This document shows positions 16,513 to 25,109 of a stretch of 64,000 bases of DNA, piece by piece. Both the position numbers and the translations under genes were made by a program. The notes below the pieces were generated by a model. It searched no databases and was not told the origin of the DNA. It worked only from the letters and a program-made list of their open reading frames with translations. The stretch's first letter is position 1. Each line of letters begins with the position of its first letter. The DNA is from Kribbella rubisoli (GTDB lineage Bacteria; Actinomycetota; Actinomycetes; Propionibacteriales; Kribbellaceae): assembly GCF_004217145.1 (NCBI RefSeq), contig NZ_SHKR01000004.1, positions 1 to 64,000 on the forward strand. Direction: 5' to 3'.

Positions 16513-17480
16513 TCGTCGTACGCCGAGAGGGCGTCGCGGGCGGTGGCGGCGATCTGGGTGGTGAGGTCAGGGGGATCCAGGACGGTGGCGGCGCCGCCCA
16601 GGCGGAGGACCAGGCGTTGGAGCCAGGCGGTGTCGGCGACGCGGAGTTTGACGATCAGGGAGTCGTCGGGGCCCTCTTCGACGGACTCGTTCGGGTAGTA
16701 CTCGGCGACCCAGCGGGCCGGGGGTGCCAGCTTCACCGTGGCCAGCAGGTCCTGCTCGGAGGGCTGGAACATGCCGTTCGAGAGGTCACGCGGCGTGGCC
16801 TCGGGCGGTGGCTCGCTGGGCAGGTCCAGGAGCTTGACCGCGGCGATGCGGTCCAGGCGGAACAGGCGCACGTCCTCGGCGAGGCGGCACCAGGCCTCGA
16901 GGTACGTGCGGCCTTCGGACACGACCAGCCGCATCGGGTCCACGTCGCGCTCGGTCGTCTCGTCGCGCGACGGTACGTCGTACGTCAGGTGGAGCCGCCG
17001 CTTGCCGGCCAGCCCGCGGTTGACGGTCTCGGCGATCTCCGGCGCGGCCGGCTCGACGTGAACGTGCGCGGCGGCACCCTCACTCGCCGCCGCAGCCTCC
17101 CCCGCTGCCCGCTCCAGCTTGGCGATGGCCCGGTCGACCGCGTCGCGATCCGGGCCGGCTGTCACTTCGCGCAGCGTGCGCAGCGCGGTCAGCAGTGCAA
17201 GGGCCTCGGCCGCGGCCAGCCGCAGCGGCCGCGCGAGGTAGTCCGCGTTGTTGATGTGGATGACGCCGTCGCCCTCGGCCGCTTCGATGTCGATCTCGAT
17301 CAGATCGCCCATCTGCGCACCCGGCAGCCCGCAGAACCACAGCACCTTCAGGTCCGCGATGATCTGCTTCGGCCGGACGCCGAACTCCTTGGCCACGTCG
17401 TCGACGCGCGCGCCGTCGTTCTCCCGCAGGTACGGCACCAATGCCAGCAAGCGCTGCACCTGGTCACGCGCATTGCTCAT
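16509..17480 (-). CDS. pafC: WYL-domain transcriptional regulator PafC
   Basis: 323 residues. N-terminal winged helix (DQVQRLLALVPYLREN, then VDDVAKEFGVRPKQIIADL) and a WYL ligand-sensing domain; the variant SEGRTYLEAWCRLAEDVRLFRLDRI is at residues about 200-225. With PafB it forms the PafBC activator of the LexA-independent DNA-damage response known in mycobacteria. ATG at 17480 overlaps the pafB stop as ATGA, indicating tight translational coupling. A start nine codons earlier would extend into pafB. Confidence 0.9.
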   Translation of the reverse strand: MSNARDQVQRLLALVPYLRENDGARVDDVAKEFGVRPKQIIADLKVLWFCGLPGAQMGDLIEIDIEAAEGDGVIHINNADYLARPLRLAAAEALALLTALRTLREVTAGPDRDAVDRAIAKLERAAGEAAAASEGAAAHVHVEPAAPEIAETVNRGLAGKRRLHLTYDVPSRDETTERDVDPMRLVVSEGRTYLEAWCRLAEDVRLFRLDRIAAVKLLDLPSEPPPEATPRDLSNGMFQPSEQDLLATVKLAPPARWVAEYYPNESVEEGPDDSLIVKLRVADTAWLQRLVLRLGGAATVLDPPDLTTQIAATARDALSAYDD

Positions 17481-18433
17481 GCCCCGGCCACCGTCCGCAG
17501 CCGCCACAGCACGCCGTCCAGCACGTCCCCAGGACCTTCAACGACCGCATCCGGGCCGTACGACGCGATCTCCTCGGCCAGGACGGACGAGTCGGCGTAC
17601 GGGACGTGCAGCAGGTCCCAGCCCTCCTCGTACTCCTCGATCGCGTTCGCGCGGCGGCGCAGGCTCACACACGAACCGGTCCGCGCCCGCACCTTCGCCT
17701 CGGACGTCGGACGCGGTGGCGCGAGCTCCGTCACCAGCGAGCGCAGGTCAGTCCCCTCAGGCACGGTGAACGCGCCAGGCTCCCCCACGGTCTTCACGTT
17801 GCCGCCGATACGCGACATCCGGAACATGCGAGTGGCCTGACGATCGCGGTCGCGACCGACGACGTACCAGCGGCCGTGCCAGGACACGATGCCCCAGGGC
17901 TCCAGCGTCCTCGTGGTCGGCTCCGACGCGCCGCTCCGCACGTGCTGGAACCGGACTGCTTGCCGCGCCACGACAGCGGACCAGAGTGGATCGAAGGCCG
18001 GCTCTGACGCACCGACGTGCGGCTCGATCGCGCTCAGAGCGGACTGGTCGGTCTGGATGCCGGCCGCCTTCAGCTTCAGCACCGCCGACGTGGTCGCCTC
18101 GGACAGGCCGGCGTGCTGCCACACCCGGGCGGCAACGCCGAGCACGGCGGCCTCGTCCGGCTCCAGGTGCACTTCGGGGAGCTCGAAGACGTCGCGCCGG
18201 ATCCGGTAGCCGACCTCGTCGGAGAAGAACTTGTCGATCGTGCCCATCTCGATCGGGATGCCGAGGTCGCGCAGCTCGTCCTTGTCCCGCTCGAACATCT
18301 TCTCGAACGCGTCGTCGGTCTGGCCGGCGTACCCCTCGACGACCTCGCGGATACGCTCCTTCGTCACATAGGTGCGCGCGACCAGCAGGCAGATGACCAC
18401 ATTGAGCAGTCGCTCACTCTTGCGCGCCGACAC
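17477..18433 (-). CDS. pafB: WYL-domain transcriptional regulator PafB
   Basis: 318 residues. N-terminal helix-turn-helix (ARTYVTKERIREVVEGY) and a WYL domain whose core reads PWGIVSWHGRWYVVGRDRDR. It is the partner of PafC in DNA-damage-responsive activation. The GTG start is preceded by TAAGGT (18440-18445, minus strand) exactly 6 bases upstream, a leaderless arrangement. It is divergent from the DUF3866 gene, which shows the same TAAGGT-N6-GTG layout. Confidence 0.9.
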   Translation of the reverse strand: MSARKSERLLNVVICLLVARTYVTKERIREVVEGYAGQTDDAFEKMFERDKDELRDLGIPIEMGTIDKFFSDEVGYRIRRDVFELPEVHLEPDEAAVLGVAARVWQHAGLSEATTSAVLKLKAAGIQTDQSALSAIEPHVGASEPAFDPLWSAVVARQAVRFQHVRSGASEPTTRTLEPWGIVSWHGRWYVVGRDRDRQATRMFRMSRIGGNVKTVGEPGAFTVPEGTDLRSLVTELAPPRPTSEAKVRARTGSCVSLRRRANAIEEYEEGWDLLHVPYADSSVLAEEIASYGPDAVVEGPGDVLDGVLWRLRTVAGA

Positions 18434-18520
18434 CCGACCACCTTACGGCCTCCGGGCGTCCAAAACCCGCGTTTCCGCACCGAAACTTCGAACACACCTT
18501 CGACGCGCTAAGGTCGCTGC
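18434..18520. promoter_or_regulatory. Divergent leaderless promoters for pafBC and DUF3866 gene
   Basis: The 87-bp gap contains TAAGGT on both strands: 18440-18445 facing pafB and 18509-18514 facing DUF3866. Each is exactly 6 bases from a GTG start. TAnnnT is the actinobacterial -10 consensus and this distance implies transcription starting at the start codon. A TTCGAA at 18487-18492 could be a weak -35 for the rightward one; no convincing -35 is seen leftward. Confidence 0.5.
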
Positions 18521-19621
18521 GTGATTCGCTGGCGGGACGGTGTGGTGGCGCAGGTCGGCCGGAGCTGGGCCGGTGCAGTTGAGCTGACTGTGACGGTCGG
18601 TGCGCAGACTGTGCGCGCCCTGGCATACCCGGACCTGGTCGGTACGCCGGTGGCAGGCGACCGCGTGCTGCTCAACGTGAGCGCGCTGGACCGCGGCCTG
18701 GGCACAGGTGGATACGCGCTGGTGGTCGCCGTACCGGACCGGCTGCCTGAGGACCCGCCGGAGCGCGGCCACCTGGTGAAGGCCCGCTACACACCGATGC
18801 AGGCAATGGTGCTGGGCGCCGACGAACAGGACTCCCCCGACCACGACGTGCTGCGGGACGCGGACGACCTCTTCGGTACGCCGGTTGTCGTCGCCGACCT
18901 GCACTCTGCGCTGCCTGCCGTGCTGGCGGGCATCTACGAGGCCCGGCCGACCACTCGGGTCGTTTATGTCATGACGGACGGTGGTGCGCTCCCGCTGGCC
19001 TTCTCGCGGAACGTGGCGACGCTGCGGGACGCCGGCTGGCTCAGCGGGACGGTGACCGTCGGCCAGGCGTACGGCGGCGACCGGGAGGCTGTCACCGTCC
19101 ACACCGGGCTGTTGACCGCGGTGCAGGTCCTGGCGGCAGAGGTGGTCGTCATCACCCAAGGACCGGGCAATCTGGGCACCGGCACGCGCTGGGGCTTCTC
19201 CGGTGTGCAGTCAGGTGAGGCGGTCAACGCCGTCGGCACACTGGGCGGCCGAGCTGTCGCATCGCTCCGGATCTCCGAAGCCGACCCGCGTCCACGCCAC
19301 CGTGGCATCTCGCACCACAGCCTCACCGCGTACGGCCGCGTAGCGCTCCAGCCGGCGGATGTCGTCGTACCGGATCTTGCAGGTGACTTCGGGGACGCCG
19401 TGCGGGATGCGGCCGAGCCGTTGAAGGCGCGGCACCGGGTCGTGCGGGTCGGCGTGGACGGGCTGTACGAGGCGATGGAGGCGGCGCCGGTCAAGCTGTC
19501 CACGATGGGTCGTGGGCTCGACGAGGACCGCGCGTACTTCGAGGCCGCGGCCGCGGCGGGCAGGCACGCGGCGGGTCTGGTGGATGTACCTCCACCCGGA
19601 GTGGGGACGCAGTACTCCTGA
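18521..19621 (+). CDS. DUF3866 family protein
   Basis: 366 residues of the actinobacterial DUF3866 family, with no assigned function. Visible features are a beta-rich N-terminus and a Rossmann-like middle with VVYVMTDGGALPLAFS and ITQGPGNLGTGTRWGF near residues 150-230, and a conserved HRGISHHSLTAYGR segment. No signal peptide or membrane helix. Homologues commonly lie beside pafBC, so a role linked to DNA damage or proteasome functions is possible but unproven. Start GTG follows a leaderless promoter. Confidence 0.75.
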   Translation: MIRWRDGVVAQVGRSWAGAVELTVTVGAQTVRALAYPDLVGTPVAGDRVLLNVSALDRGLGTGGYALVVAVPDRLPEDPPERGHLVKARYTPMQAMVLGADEQDSPDHDVLRDADDLFGTPVVVADLHSALPAVLAGIYEARPTTRVVYVMTDGGALPLAFSRNVATLRDAGWLSGTVTVGQAYGGDREAVTVHTGLLTAVQVLAAEVVVITQGPGNLGTGTRWGFSGVQSGEAVNAVGTLGGRAVASLRISEADPRPRHRGISHHSLTAYGRVALQPADVVVPDLAGDFGDAVRDAAEPLKARHRVVRVGVDGLYEAMEAAPVKLSTMGRGLDEDRAYFEAAAAAGRHAAGLVDVPPPGVGTQYS

Positions 19622-19652
19622 TCCTGCGGGCCTTCGCGGCCACGCTGGAAGC

Positions 19653-20117
19653 ATGAGAACGATTAGTCGGGTTGAACCGCCGCTGACCGCCCGGTCGGCG
19701 ACGATGTCGTGGTTGCTGGCGGTCGCCGCCGGGGTCGTGGAGACCGTGGTCCAGGTAGGGCTCGCGCTGGCTGACGACGTCTCGACGTCCTCGATCGTCG
19801 GCCAGATCGCAGTTCGCGCGGTCATCTACGGCGCGCTTTTCGTGATCATCGACCGGTACTTCCGGCGCGGGGTGCGATGGTCGCGCTACCTGCTGGTCGG
19901 CGTACTCGGGACGGTCGGCGTGGTCTCGCTGGTCACCGAGCCGATCGGCTGGCTGATCGACAACGGCGACTTCACCACGATCGACTGGTCGGTCAGCTTC
20001 GTCACGATCGCCGCGCTCCGCGCCGTACACCTGACCGCTGTGATCAGTGCGGTGTTCTTCACCTTCCACCGCGACACCGCCCGCTGGTTCAACGCGAAAG
20101 GCCGGTCTCCCAGGTGA
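19653..20117 (+). CDS. Small integral membrane protein
   Basis: 154 residues with about four hydrophobic segments (around ATMSWLLAVAAGVVETVVQV, VRAVIYGALFVIIDRYF, YLLVGVLGTVGVVSLV and AVHLTAVISAVFFTF). No domain is recognised. The ATG at 19653 is picked since it starts just before the first helix. It follows DUF3866 by 31 bp on the same strand and may be co-transcribed. Its TGA stop sits in the loop of a terminator hairpin. Confidence 0.6.
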   Translation: MRTISRVEPPLTARSATMSWLLAVAAGVVETVVQVGLALADDVSTSSIVGQIAVRAVIYGALFVIIDRYFRRGVRWSRYLLVGVLGTVGVVSLVTEPIGWLIDNGDFTTIDWSVSFVTIAALRAVHLTAVISAVFFTFHRDTARWFNAKGRSPR

Positions 20118-20128
20118 GGAGACCGGCC
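20100..20128. terminator. Stem-loop terminator overlapping a stop codon
   Basis: GGCCGGTCTCC (20100-20110) pairs perfectly with 20118-20128 around a 7-base loop. The TGA stop of the membrane protein (20115-20117) is inside the loop, so the last codons form the left arm. It lies 20 bp from the stop of the convergent FKBP gene and likely serves both. Confidence 0.7.
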
Positions 20129-20148
20129 ATCGGCTGAAGAGCTCTGAA

Positions 20149-21120
20149 CTACTGACCGGTCTCCTTGGGAGCCGGGAAGGCGTTCAGGATGTCGATGACG
20201 GCGAAGGCGTTGACCACCTTGCCGGCCTGGTCCTTCGAGGCCGGGAGCTCGACCAGAACGCGGCTGCCGACCGGGATGCCGGCGAGGCCGTCGAGGGCAC
20301 CGGTCTGGCCGGACGCACTCGGGCCGACCTGGAGCTGGTCGGTCGGGGCACCCGGCTGAGCCGGGCTCTGCGCGGTGGCGGGCTGGCCGTCCCAGGTGCT
20401 GGCCTGCTTCTTGCCGGTGTAGTCGTAGACGACGTAGCGGCCGATCAGCTGGCTGGCCTTCTCGATCGGCTTGCCCTTGCCGAGCGCGAACACGACCGGC
20501 TTGCCCGGCTTCGCCGGCGGCTTGGTGCCGGCCGCGACCGTCACCTTCGGCTCGGCGTTCAGCGGGCCGCTGACCGTGATCTTCGTCGGCGTCGACGGGG
20601 TGACCGGGTTCGCGTCCAGCGGGGTGTCGTTGGCGGCCTCGCCGATCAGGTCGACGACGAAGATCAGCGTGTCGTCGCCCTTGATACCGGCCTGCTCGTT
20701 ACCGGTGGACTTGTAGCCCTTGTCCGCCGGGATCGACAGCATCACACGGCTGCCGATCTTCTTGCCGACCAGACCCTCGTCCCAGCCGGCGATGACGCCG
20801 CCGACCCCGATCGGGAACGACGAGGGTGCGCCGCGGTCGTAGGAGTTGTCGAAGACCTTGCCGTCGCGCCAGATCTGGCCGAGGTAGTTCGCGGTGAGCA
20901 GCTCGCCCTTCTTCACCTCGGGACCGTCGCCCTCCTTGAGGACCTCGGTCACCAGGGTCTTGTCCGGGTCGCCTTCGCGATGGGTGACGGTCGGCTTCTG
21001 CCCGAAGTCCGAGGTCACCTTGACACCGCCGGCCCCGAACTCGTCCTTCTTGTCCGATCCGCACGCCACCAGGGACGACCCCAGCGCCGCAACCACGACC
21101 AGACTCAACAACTTGCGCAC
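20149..21120 (-). CDS. FKBP-type peptidyl-prolyl isomerase lipoprotein
   Basis: 323 residues. Lipobox LVAC with the lipidated Cys at residue 20. Residues about 60-155 form an FKBP domain: GELLTANYLGQIWRDGKVFDNS, then VIAGWDEGLVGKKIGSR, both standard FKBP signature blocks. A second region (about 190-320) ends in IPVGSRVLVELP and looks like a diverged second FKBP domain. It should assist folding of exported proteins at the outer membrane face. It lies downstream of pafA in the conserved proteasome neighbourhood, facing a convergent gene. Confidence 0.88.
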   Translation of the reverse strand: MRKLLSLVVVAALGSSLVACGSDKKDEFGAGGVKVTSDFGQKPTVTHREGDPDKTLVTEVLKEGDGPEVKKGELLTANYLGQIWRDGKVFDNSYDRGAPSSFPIGVGGVIAGWDEGLVGKKIGSRVMLSIPADKGYKSTGNEQAGIKGDDTLIFVVDLIGEAANDTPLDANPVTPSTPTKITVSGPLNAEPKVTVAAGTKPPAKPGKPVVFALGKGKPIEKASQLIGRYVVYDYTGKKQASTWDGQPATAQSPAQPGAPTDQLQVGPSASGQTGALDGLAGIPVGSRVLVELPASKDQAGKVVNAFAVIDILNAFPAPKETGQ

Positions 21121-21262
21121 GAAACCAGCACCTCGAACATCCCGGCGCAGGTCAGCGCCGATCGACTCCGGTCAACAACGCCGCCCACCCTAGCTTGCGG
21201 CTTCAACTGGGTGGACGGCTGGCTGCGTCACCGTTGAGTCACACCACGTACAGTCACAACGC

Positions 21263-22549
21263 TCAGAAACCGACGGCATTGTGCGGTGCGCGCTCCGTTC
21301 GCAGTACTGCGTCCAGCCGGGACACTGCGCCCGGTGTGTGCTCGTCGATGCGGCCGGCGTGGGACAGCTCACTTGCGCGGACACCGCCGAGGTACAGCGA
21401 TCCCAGCTCGGCGATGCCGAGCGACAGGTCTGCGGTCTGGTCAGTAGTTGTGCAGCTGGCTCCAGCCGGTGCTGCGTCCAGACGCCAGCGGCCAGAGCCG
21501 AACAGGTCGTCCGACACATCCAGTACGAGCGAATCGGTCGCGGCGTACGTCCGTGCCTCCAGAGCCCCTCGTACGTCGAGGATGCGCAGCCACAGGTTGT
21601 CCCGCGTCCGCGTGAGCTTCAGCGCCCGCGGATTGGTCAGCATCCAGCGCAGTGGTTCGTCGACGGGTCGCCGTGCCGCAACGACGCGCTTGGTGAGGTC
21701 GAAGTCGAGCAGCAACCCCCACAGCGCCCGGTACGCATCGGATGTCAGCGCCTCGAAAGCTTCAACCTGCAGTACGCCCGTCTGAGCCGGATCCGGCGAC
21801 CACGGCAACCGGAAGATCGCAGCACCGTCCACTGCCCCCGCAGCATCGCGATGCACGAGGTGGTGCGCCCGCCCGGACCCGTCCGCCGGCAACGCACCGG
21901 CTGCGAGCCCGTCCCACTTACCCGGCAGCGGACTGATCTCCCCTACGCGCTGGGCACGCACCTGTTCATGCAGCACCGGCCACACCTCGCCCGCCACCCC
22001 GCCGTCCACCAGCTCGAGCGCACCCGAGTCGGAGAACTCAGACCGGAAGGCGGCGTCGGTACGCCGTACCTCCCAGCGGTGCTGGAATGTCGCCGGCGAG
22101 AACCCGTACCGGCCGTAGATCGTCCCCTCGCTGGCACTGAGTCCGGCCAGGAACTCACCACGCTCGCGGCAGTCCGCCAGCATCGCGGACATGATCTTCC
22201 GCAGCAGCCCACGCCTGCGGTACGTCGGCAGCACAGCGGTGGACGTCACGCCGCCGAGGCCCAGTTGCCGGCCGCCCGGGACGGTGACCTGCACCGACAC
22301 GATCGCCGACCCGCCGGCGATCTTGCCGTCGACGAACGCGGCTTGCGGGCGGATCCAGTCCGCCCGGAGCTCGTCGGCGTACCGCTCGAGGTCGGCGGCG
22401 GTCGGCGGGACCTGCGGTGGCCAGGCGGCTGTTCCGGCGTACCAGGCCGACGGCTCGGGCTCCTCCTGCGGGAAGCCGTTCACGTACGGCAGGACGCGCA
22501 GGTACTCCAGTGACTCGGCCGCGGTGATCGGCCGGATTTCAATCGCCAT
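21263..22549 (-). CDS. Eis-like GNAT N-acetyltransferase
   Basis: 428 residues, the length of the enhanced-intracellular-survival (Eis) family. The N-terminal GNAT domain has the acetyl-CoA loop LPTYRRRGLLRKIM near residue 110. A second GNAT-like middle and a C-terminal SCP2-like domain follow. The chain ends in Phe (NAVGF), matching Eis enzymes whose C-terminal carboxylate acts as catalytic base. Eis proteins acetylate amines, including aminoglycosides in Mycobacterium; the substrate here is unknown. It is read toward the FKBP gene, and pafA ends about 117 bp upstream. Confidence 0.85.
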   Translation of the reverse strand: MAIEIRPITAAESLEYLRVLPYVNGFPQEEPEPSAWYAGTAAWPPQVPPTAADLERYADELRADWIRPQAAFVDGKIAGGSAIVSVQVTVPGGRQLGLGGVTSTAVLPTYRRRGLLRKIMSAMLADCRERGEFLAGLSASEGTIYGRYGFSPATFQHRWEVRRTDAAFRSEFSDSGALELVDGGVAGEVWPVLHEQVRAQRVGEISPLPGKWDGLAAGALPADGSGRAHHLVHRDAAGAVDGAAIFRLPWSPDPAQTGVLQVEAFEALTSDAYRALWGLLLDFDLTKRVVAARRPVDEPLRWMLTNPRALKLTRTRDNLWLRILDVRGALEARTYAATDSLVLDVSDDLFGSGRWRLDAAPAGASCTTTDQTADLSLGIAELGSLYLGGVRASELSHAGRIDEHTPGAVSRLDAVLRTERAPHNAVGF

Positions 22550-22603
22550 GCGCCCTTTCTAAGCAGCGCATGGCGACCAAGCACCCGATTTAGCCAGGAA
22601 CTA

Positions 22604-22641
22604 CATGCTGGCGATGAGCTTCTCGACGCGCTCGTCGTGGG
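22604..22641 (-). repeat. Duplicate of the pafA 3' end
   Basis: These 38 bases repeat the last coding bases of pafA (22669-22706) in the same orientation with only two mismatches. Read in the pafA sense both copies encode [12 protein letters not shown] and then a stop (TAG here, TAA in pafA). Both differences are third-position and silent. A purine-rich 24-base spacer separates the copies. The repeat is out of frame with pafA and has no start of its own. Confidence 0.85.
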
Positions 22642-22665
22642 CCCCCCGCCCCCTCTTTCCTTCCC

Positions 22666-24027
22666 TTACATGCTGGCGATCAGCTTCTCCACGCGCTCGT
22701 CGTGGGACTTGAAGGGGTCTTTGCACAACACCGTGCGCTGGGCCTGGTCGTTGAGCTTGAGGTGCACCCAGTCGACGGTGAAGTCGCGGCGGCGCTCCTG
22801 TGCGCGCTTGATGAACTCCCCGCGCAGCCGGGCCCGCGTGGTCTGCGGCGGCACCGACTTGGCCTCGAACACCCGCAGGTCGTCGACGACCCGGGTGACC
22901 GCGCCCTTGCGCTCGAGCAGGTAGTAGAGCCCGCGCGGCCGGTGGATGTCGTGGTACGCCAGGTCGAGCTGCGCCACCCGCGGGCTGGCCAGACCGAGGT
23001 TGTTCTGCGCGCGGTAGCGCTCGATCAGCCGGTATTTGATCACCCAGTCGATCTCGCGCTCGATCCCGGACATGTCGCCGGACTCGATCGCCTTCAGCGT
23101 CCGCTCCCACAGCGACAGCGCCCGCTCGACCGCCGGCGTCCCGAGCTCGCGGCGGTCGACGAAGTCGCGCGCCTTGGTCAGGTACTCCGTCTGGATGTCC
23201 AGCGCCGACGCCTCGCGGCCGTTCGCCAGCCGGACCTCGCGGCGACCGGTCATGTCGTGGCTGATCTCGCGGATCGCCCGGATCGGGTTGTCCAGGGTCA
23301 GGTCGCGCATCACGATGCCGGCCTCGATCATCCGCAGCACCAGGTCGGTGCTGGCCACCTTGAGCAGCATGGTGGTCTCGGACATGTTCGAGTCGCCGAC
23401 GATCACGTGCAGCCGGCGGAAGCGCTCGGCGTCCGCGTGCGGCTCGTCACGGGTGTTGATGATGGGCCGGGACCTGGTGGTCGCGCTGGAGACGCCTTCC
23501 CAGATGTGCTCGGCCCGCTGCGACACGGAGTACACCGCGCCGCGGGGGGTCTGCAGCACCTTGCCGGCGCCGCAGATCAGCTGCCGGGTGACCAGGAACG
23601 GGATCAGCACGTCGGCCAGCTTGGCGAAGTCGCCGTGCCGGCTGACCAGGTAGTTCTCGTGGCAGCCGTAGCTGTTGCCGGCCGAGTCGGTGTTGTTCTT
23701 GAACAGGTAGACGTCGCCGAAGATGCCTTCGTCGTGCAGCCGCTTCTGCGCGTCGACCAGCAGTCCCTCGAGGATCCGCTCACCGGCTTTGTCGTGCGCG
23801 ATCAGGTCGGTGACCGAGTCGCACTCGCCGGTCGCGTACTCCGGGTGGGAGCCCACGTCGAGGTAGAGCCGGGCCCCGTTGCGGAGGAAGACGTTGCTGC
23901 TCCGCCCCCAGGACACGACCCGCCGAAACAGGTACCGCGCCACCTCGTCCGGGGTCAGTCGCCGCTGCCCGCGGAACGTACAGGTCACGCCGTACTCGTT
24001 CTCCAGACCGAAGATTCGCCGGTTCAC
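22666..24027 (-). CDS. pafA: Pup-protein ligase PafA
   Basis: 453 residues, the usual length. It opens with [18 protein letters not shown] containing the nucleotide/metal-binding Glu9, and has the catalytic Asp57 in [13 protein letters not shown]. PafA joins the C-terminal Glu of Pup to substrate lysines using ATP, marking proteins for the proteasome. The GTG at 24027 is chosen since the family starts right at M/V-x-RRIFGLE; a start ten codons upstream lacks support. The prokaryotic Pup and proteasome subunit genes are not in this window. The last 13 codons are duplicated just downstream of the stop. Confidence 0.95.
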   Translation of the reverse strand: MNRRIFGLENEYGVTCTFRGQRRLTPDEVARYLFRRVVSWGRSSNVFLRNGARLYLDVGSHPEYATGECDSVTDLIAHDKAGERILEGLLVDAQKRLHDEGIFGDVYLFKNNTDSAGNSYGCHENYLVSRHGDFAKLADVLIPFLVTRQLICGAGKVLQTPRGAVYSVSQRAEHIWEGVSSATTRSRPIINTRDEPHADAERFRRLHVIVGDSNMSETTMLLKVASTDLVLRMIEAGIVMRDLTLDNPIRAIREISHDMTGRREVRLANGREASALDIQTEYLTKARDFVDRRELGTPAVERALSLWERTLKAIESGDMSGIEREIDWVIKYRLIERYRAQNNLGLASPRVAQLDLAYHDIHRPRGLYYLLERKGAVTRVVDDLRVFEAKSVPPQTTRARLRGEFIKRAQERRRDFTVDWVHLKLNDQAQRTVLCKDPFKSHDERVEKLIASM

Positions 24028-24170
24028 ATCACCCACACTACGGCGCGGTTCCGACAAGCGGGCCAGATCTCAGGCGCGCCGTCGTCCGGCGTTATCCCTT
24101 TGATGCACCTGCAGGTCGCAACAATCAGGCGTCCGCCCGCATCGAGGTTGTCGCGAGGAAGGACTTCCAC

Positions 24171-25106
24171 ATGACCAAGAACAGGCGAGCGCTCGGCGCG
24201 ATCGCCACCGGAGTGCTCGTCACGGGCACCCTTGTCAGCGCGCCCGCCGGAGCCGCTCCGGCCACCGCGACCAGCCAGTCCGCGGTCTGCTCGATGCGAC
24301 TGGGCTCCGTCACACCCGGCGGCGACCACACCATGCAGACCATCACCGCCACACCGTCGGCCAGTGCCCGCAAGGTCGGCCCGAAAGACCTCTATCCGGA
24401 CGGTCAGGCGCGCCTGCCTACCGCGATCCGGACCTCGTACCAGGCATGGGACGGCCTCGAGCAGCGCACCGGTCTGGTAGTGCTCGGCGTCCGGATGTAC
24501 TCGACGAGCTACTTCGCCGACCCCACCGGCTCGGCGATCGTGCCGGGGACACTCAAGCAGACCCTGATCGGCGGCGGCTGGGACGACCTGCACAAGTACG
24601 TCGAGCTGAGCCATGCCGCTCCCGGGGGTCAAGAGCGGTCGAACGTCTACTCGCTGATCAACCAGTTCACCGACGGCCTGATCGCCCGCTGGACGGTCAC
24701 CCCGAGCGGCTGGAAGTACTACACGACGTTCGGCGGGTTCTCTGCGGTCAAGACGATGGTGCTGATCGGTCAGGGCAGTACCTACGACACGTTCCTGGCC
24801 ACCACGAACGGCGGTGCGCTCTACACCGTCCGGATACCGACCGGCGCCGGGAATCCGGTGGTGACCAAGGTGCGCACGTCGACCTGGCAGAGCTTCGAGA
24901 CCCTGATCGCGGAGAAGTGCGGCAACTCCGGCACCCTGCTCCTCGGCATCGACAAGAACACCGGCGCCGGCTACCTGTACGCCGTCGGCCACGCCAACGG
25001 CGCCGCAACCGTCATCAAGGGTCTCGGCAAGGTCCCGACGACCTTCCCGGCCACTGACTCGTACTTCCGCTACTTCAGCGGCGGCACCGTCCTCACTGGA
25101 GCGTGA
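24171..25106 (+). CDS. Secreted protein of unknown function, tandem paralogue 1
   Basis: 311 residues. Sec signal peptide (GVLVTGTLVSAPAGAAPA) with cleavage near residues 28-32. The mature protein has only two obvious conserved cysteines shared with its neighbours: one in AVCSMRLGSV near the N-terminus and one in LIAEKCG near residue 245. Conserved blocks are FSAVKTM, TYDTFLA, GALYTVRIP, LLLGIDKNTGAGYLY and HANGAATVIKGLGKV. The repeated short strand motifs suggest a beta-propeller-like or tachylectin-like fold (inference). No domain is recognised. First gene of a three-paralogue operon; GGAAGG lies before the ATG. Confidence 0.75.
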   Translation: MTKNRRALGAIATGVLVTGTLVSAPAGAAPATATSQSAVCSMRLGSVTPGGDHTMQTITATPSASARKVGPKDLYPDGQARLPTAIRTSYQAWDGLEQRTGLVVLGVRMYSTSYFADPTGSAIVPGTLKQTLIGGGWDDLHKYVELSHAAPGGQERSNVYSLINQFTDGLIARWTVTPSGWKYYTTFGGFSAVKTMVLIGQGSTYDTFLATTNGGALYTVRIPTGAGNPVVTKVRTSTWQSFETLIAEKCGNSGTLLLGIDKNTGAGYLYAVGHANGAATVIKGLGKVPTTFPATDSYFRYFSGGTVLTGA

Positions 25107-25109
25107 GTT

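Noticed and set aside
22702..24174. Long open frame on the plus strand opposite pafA (490 codons)
   Set aside because: Antisense to an unmistakable PafA with full family length; its composition (Leu/Arg/Val/Asp strings) is typical of a high-GC shadow frame.
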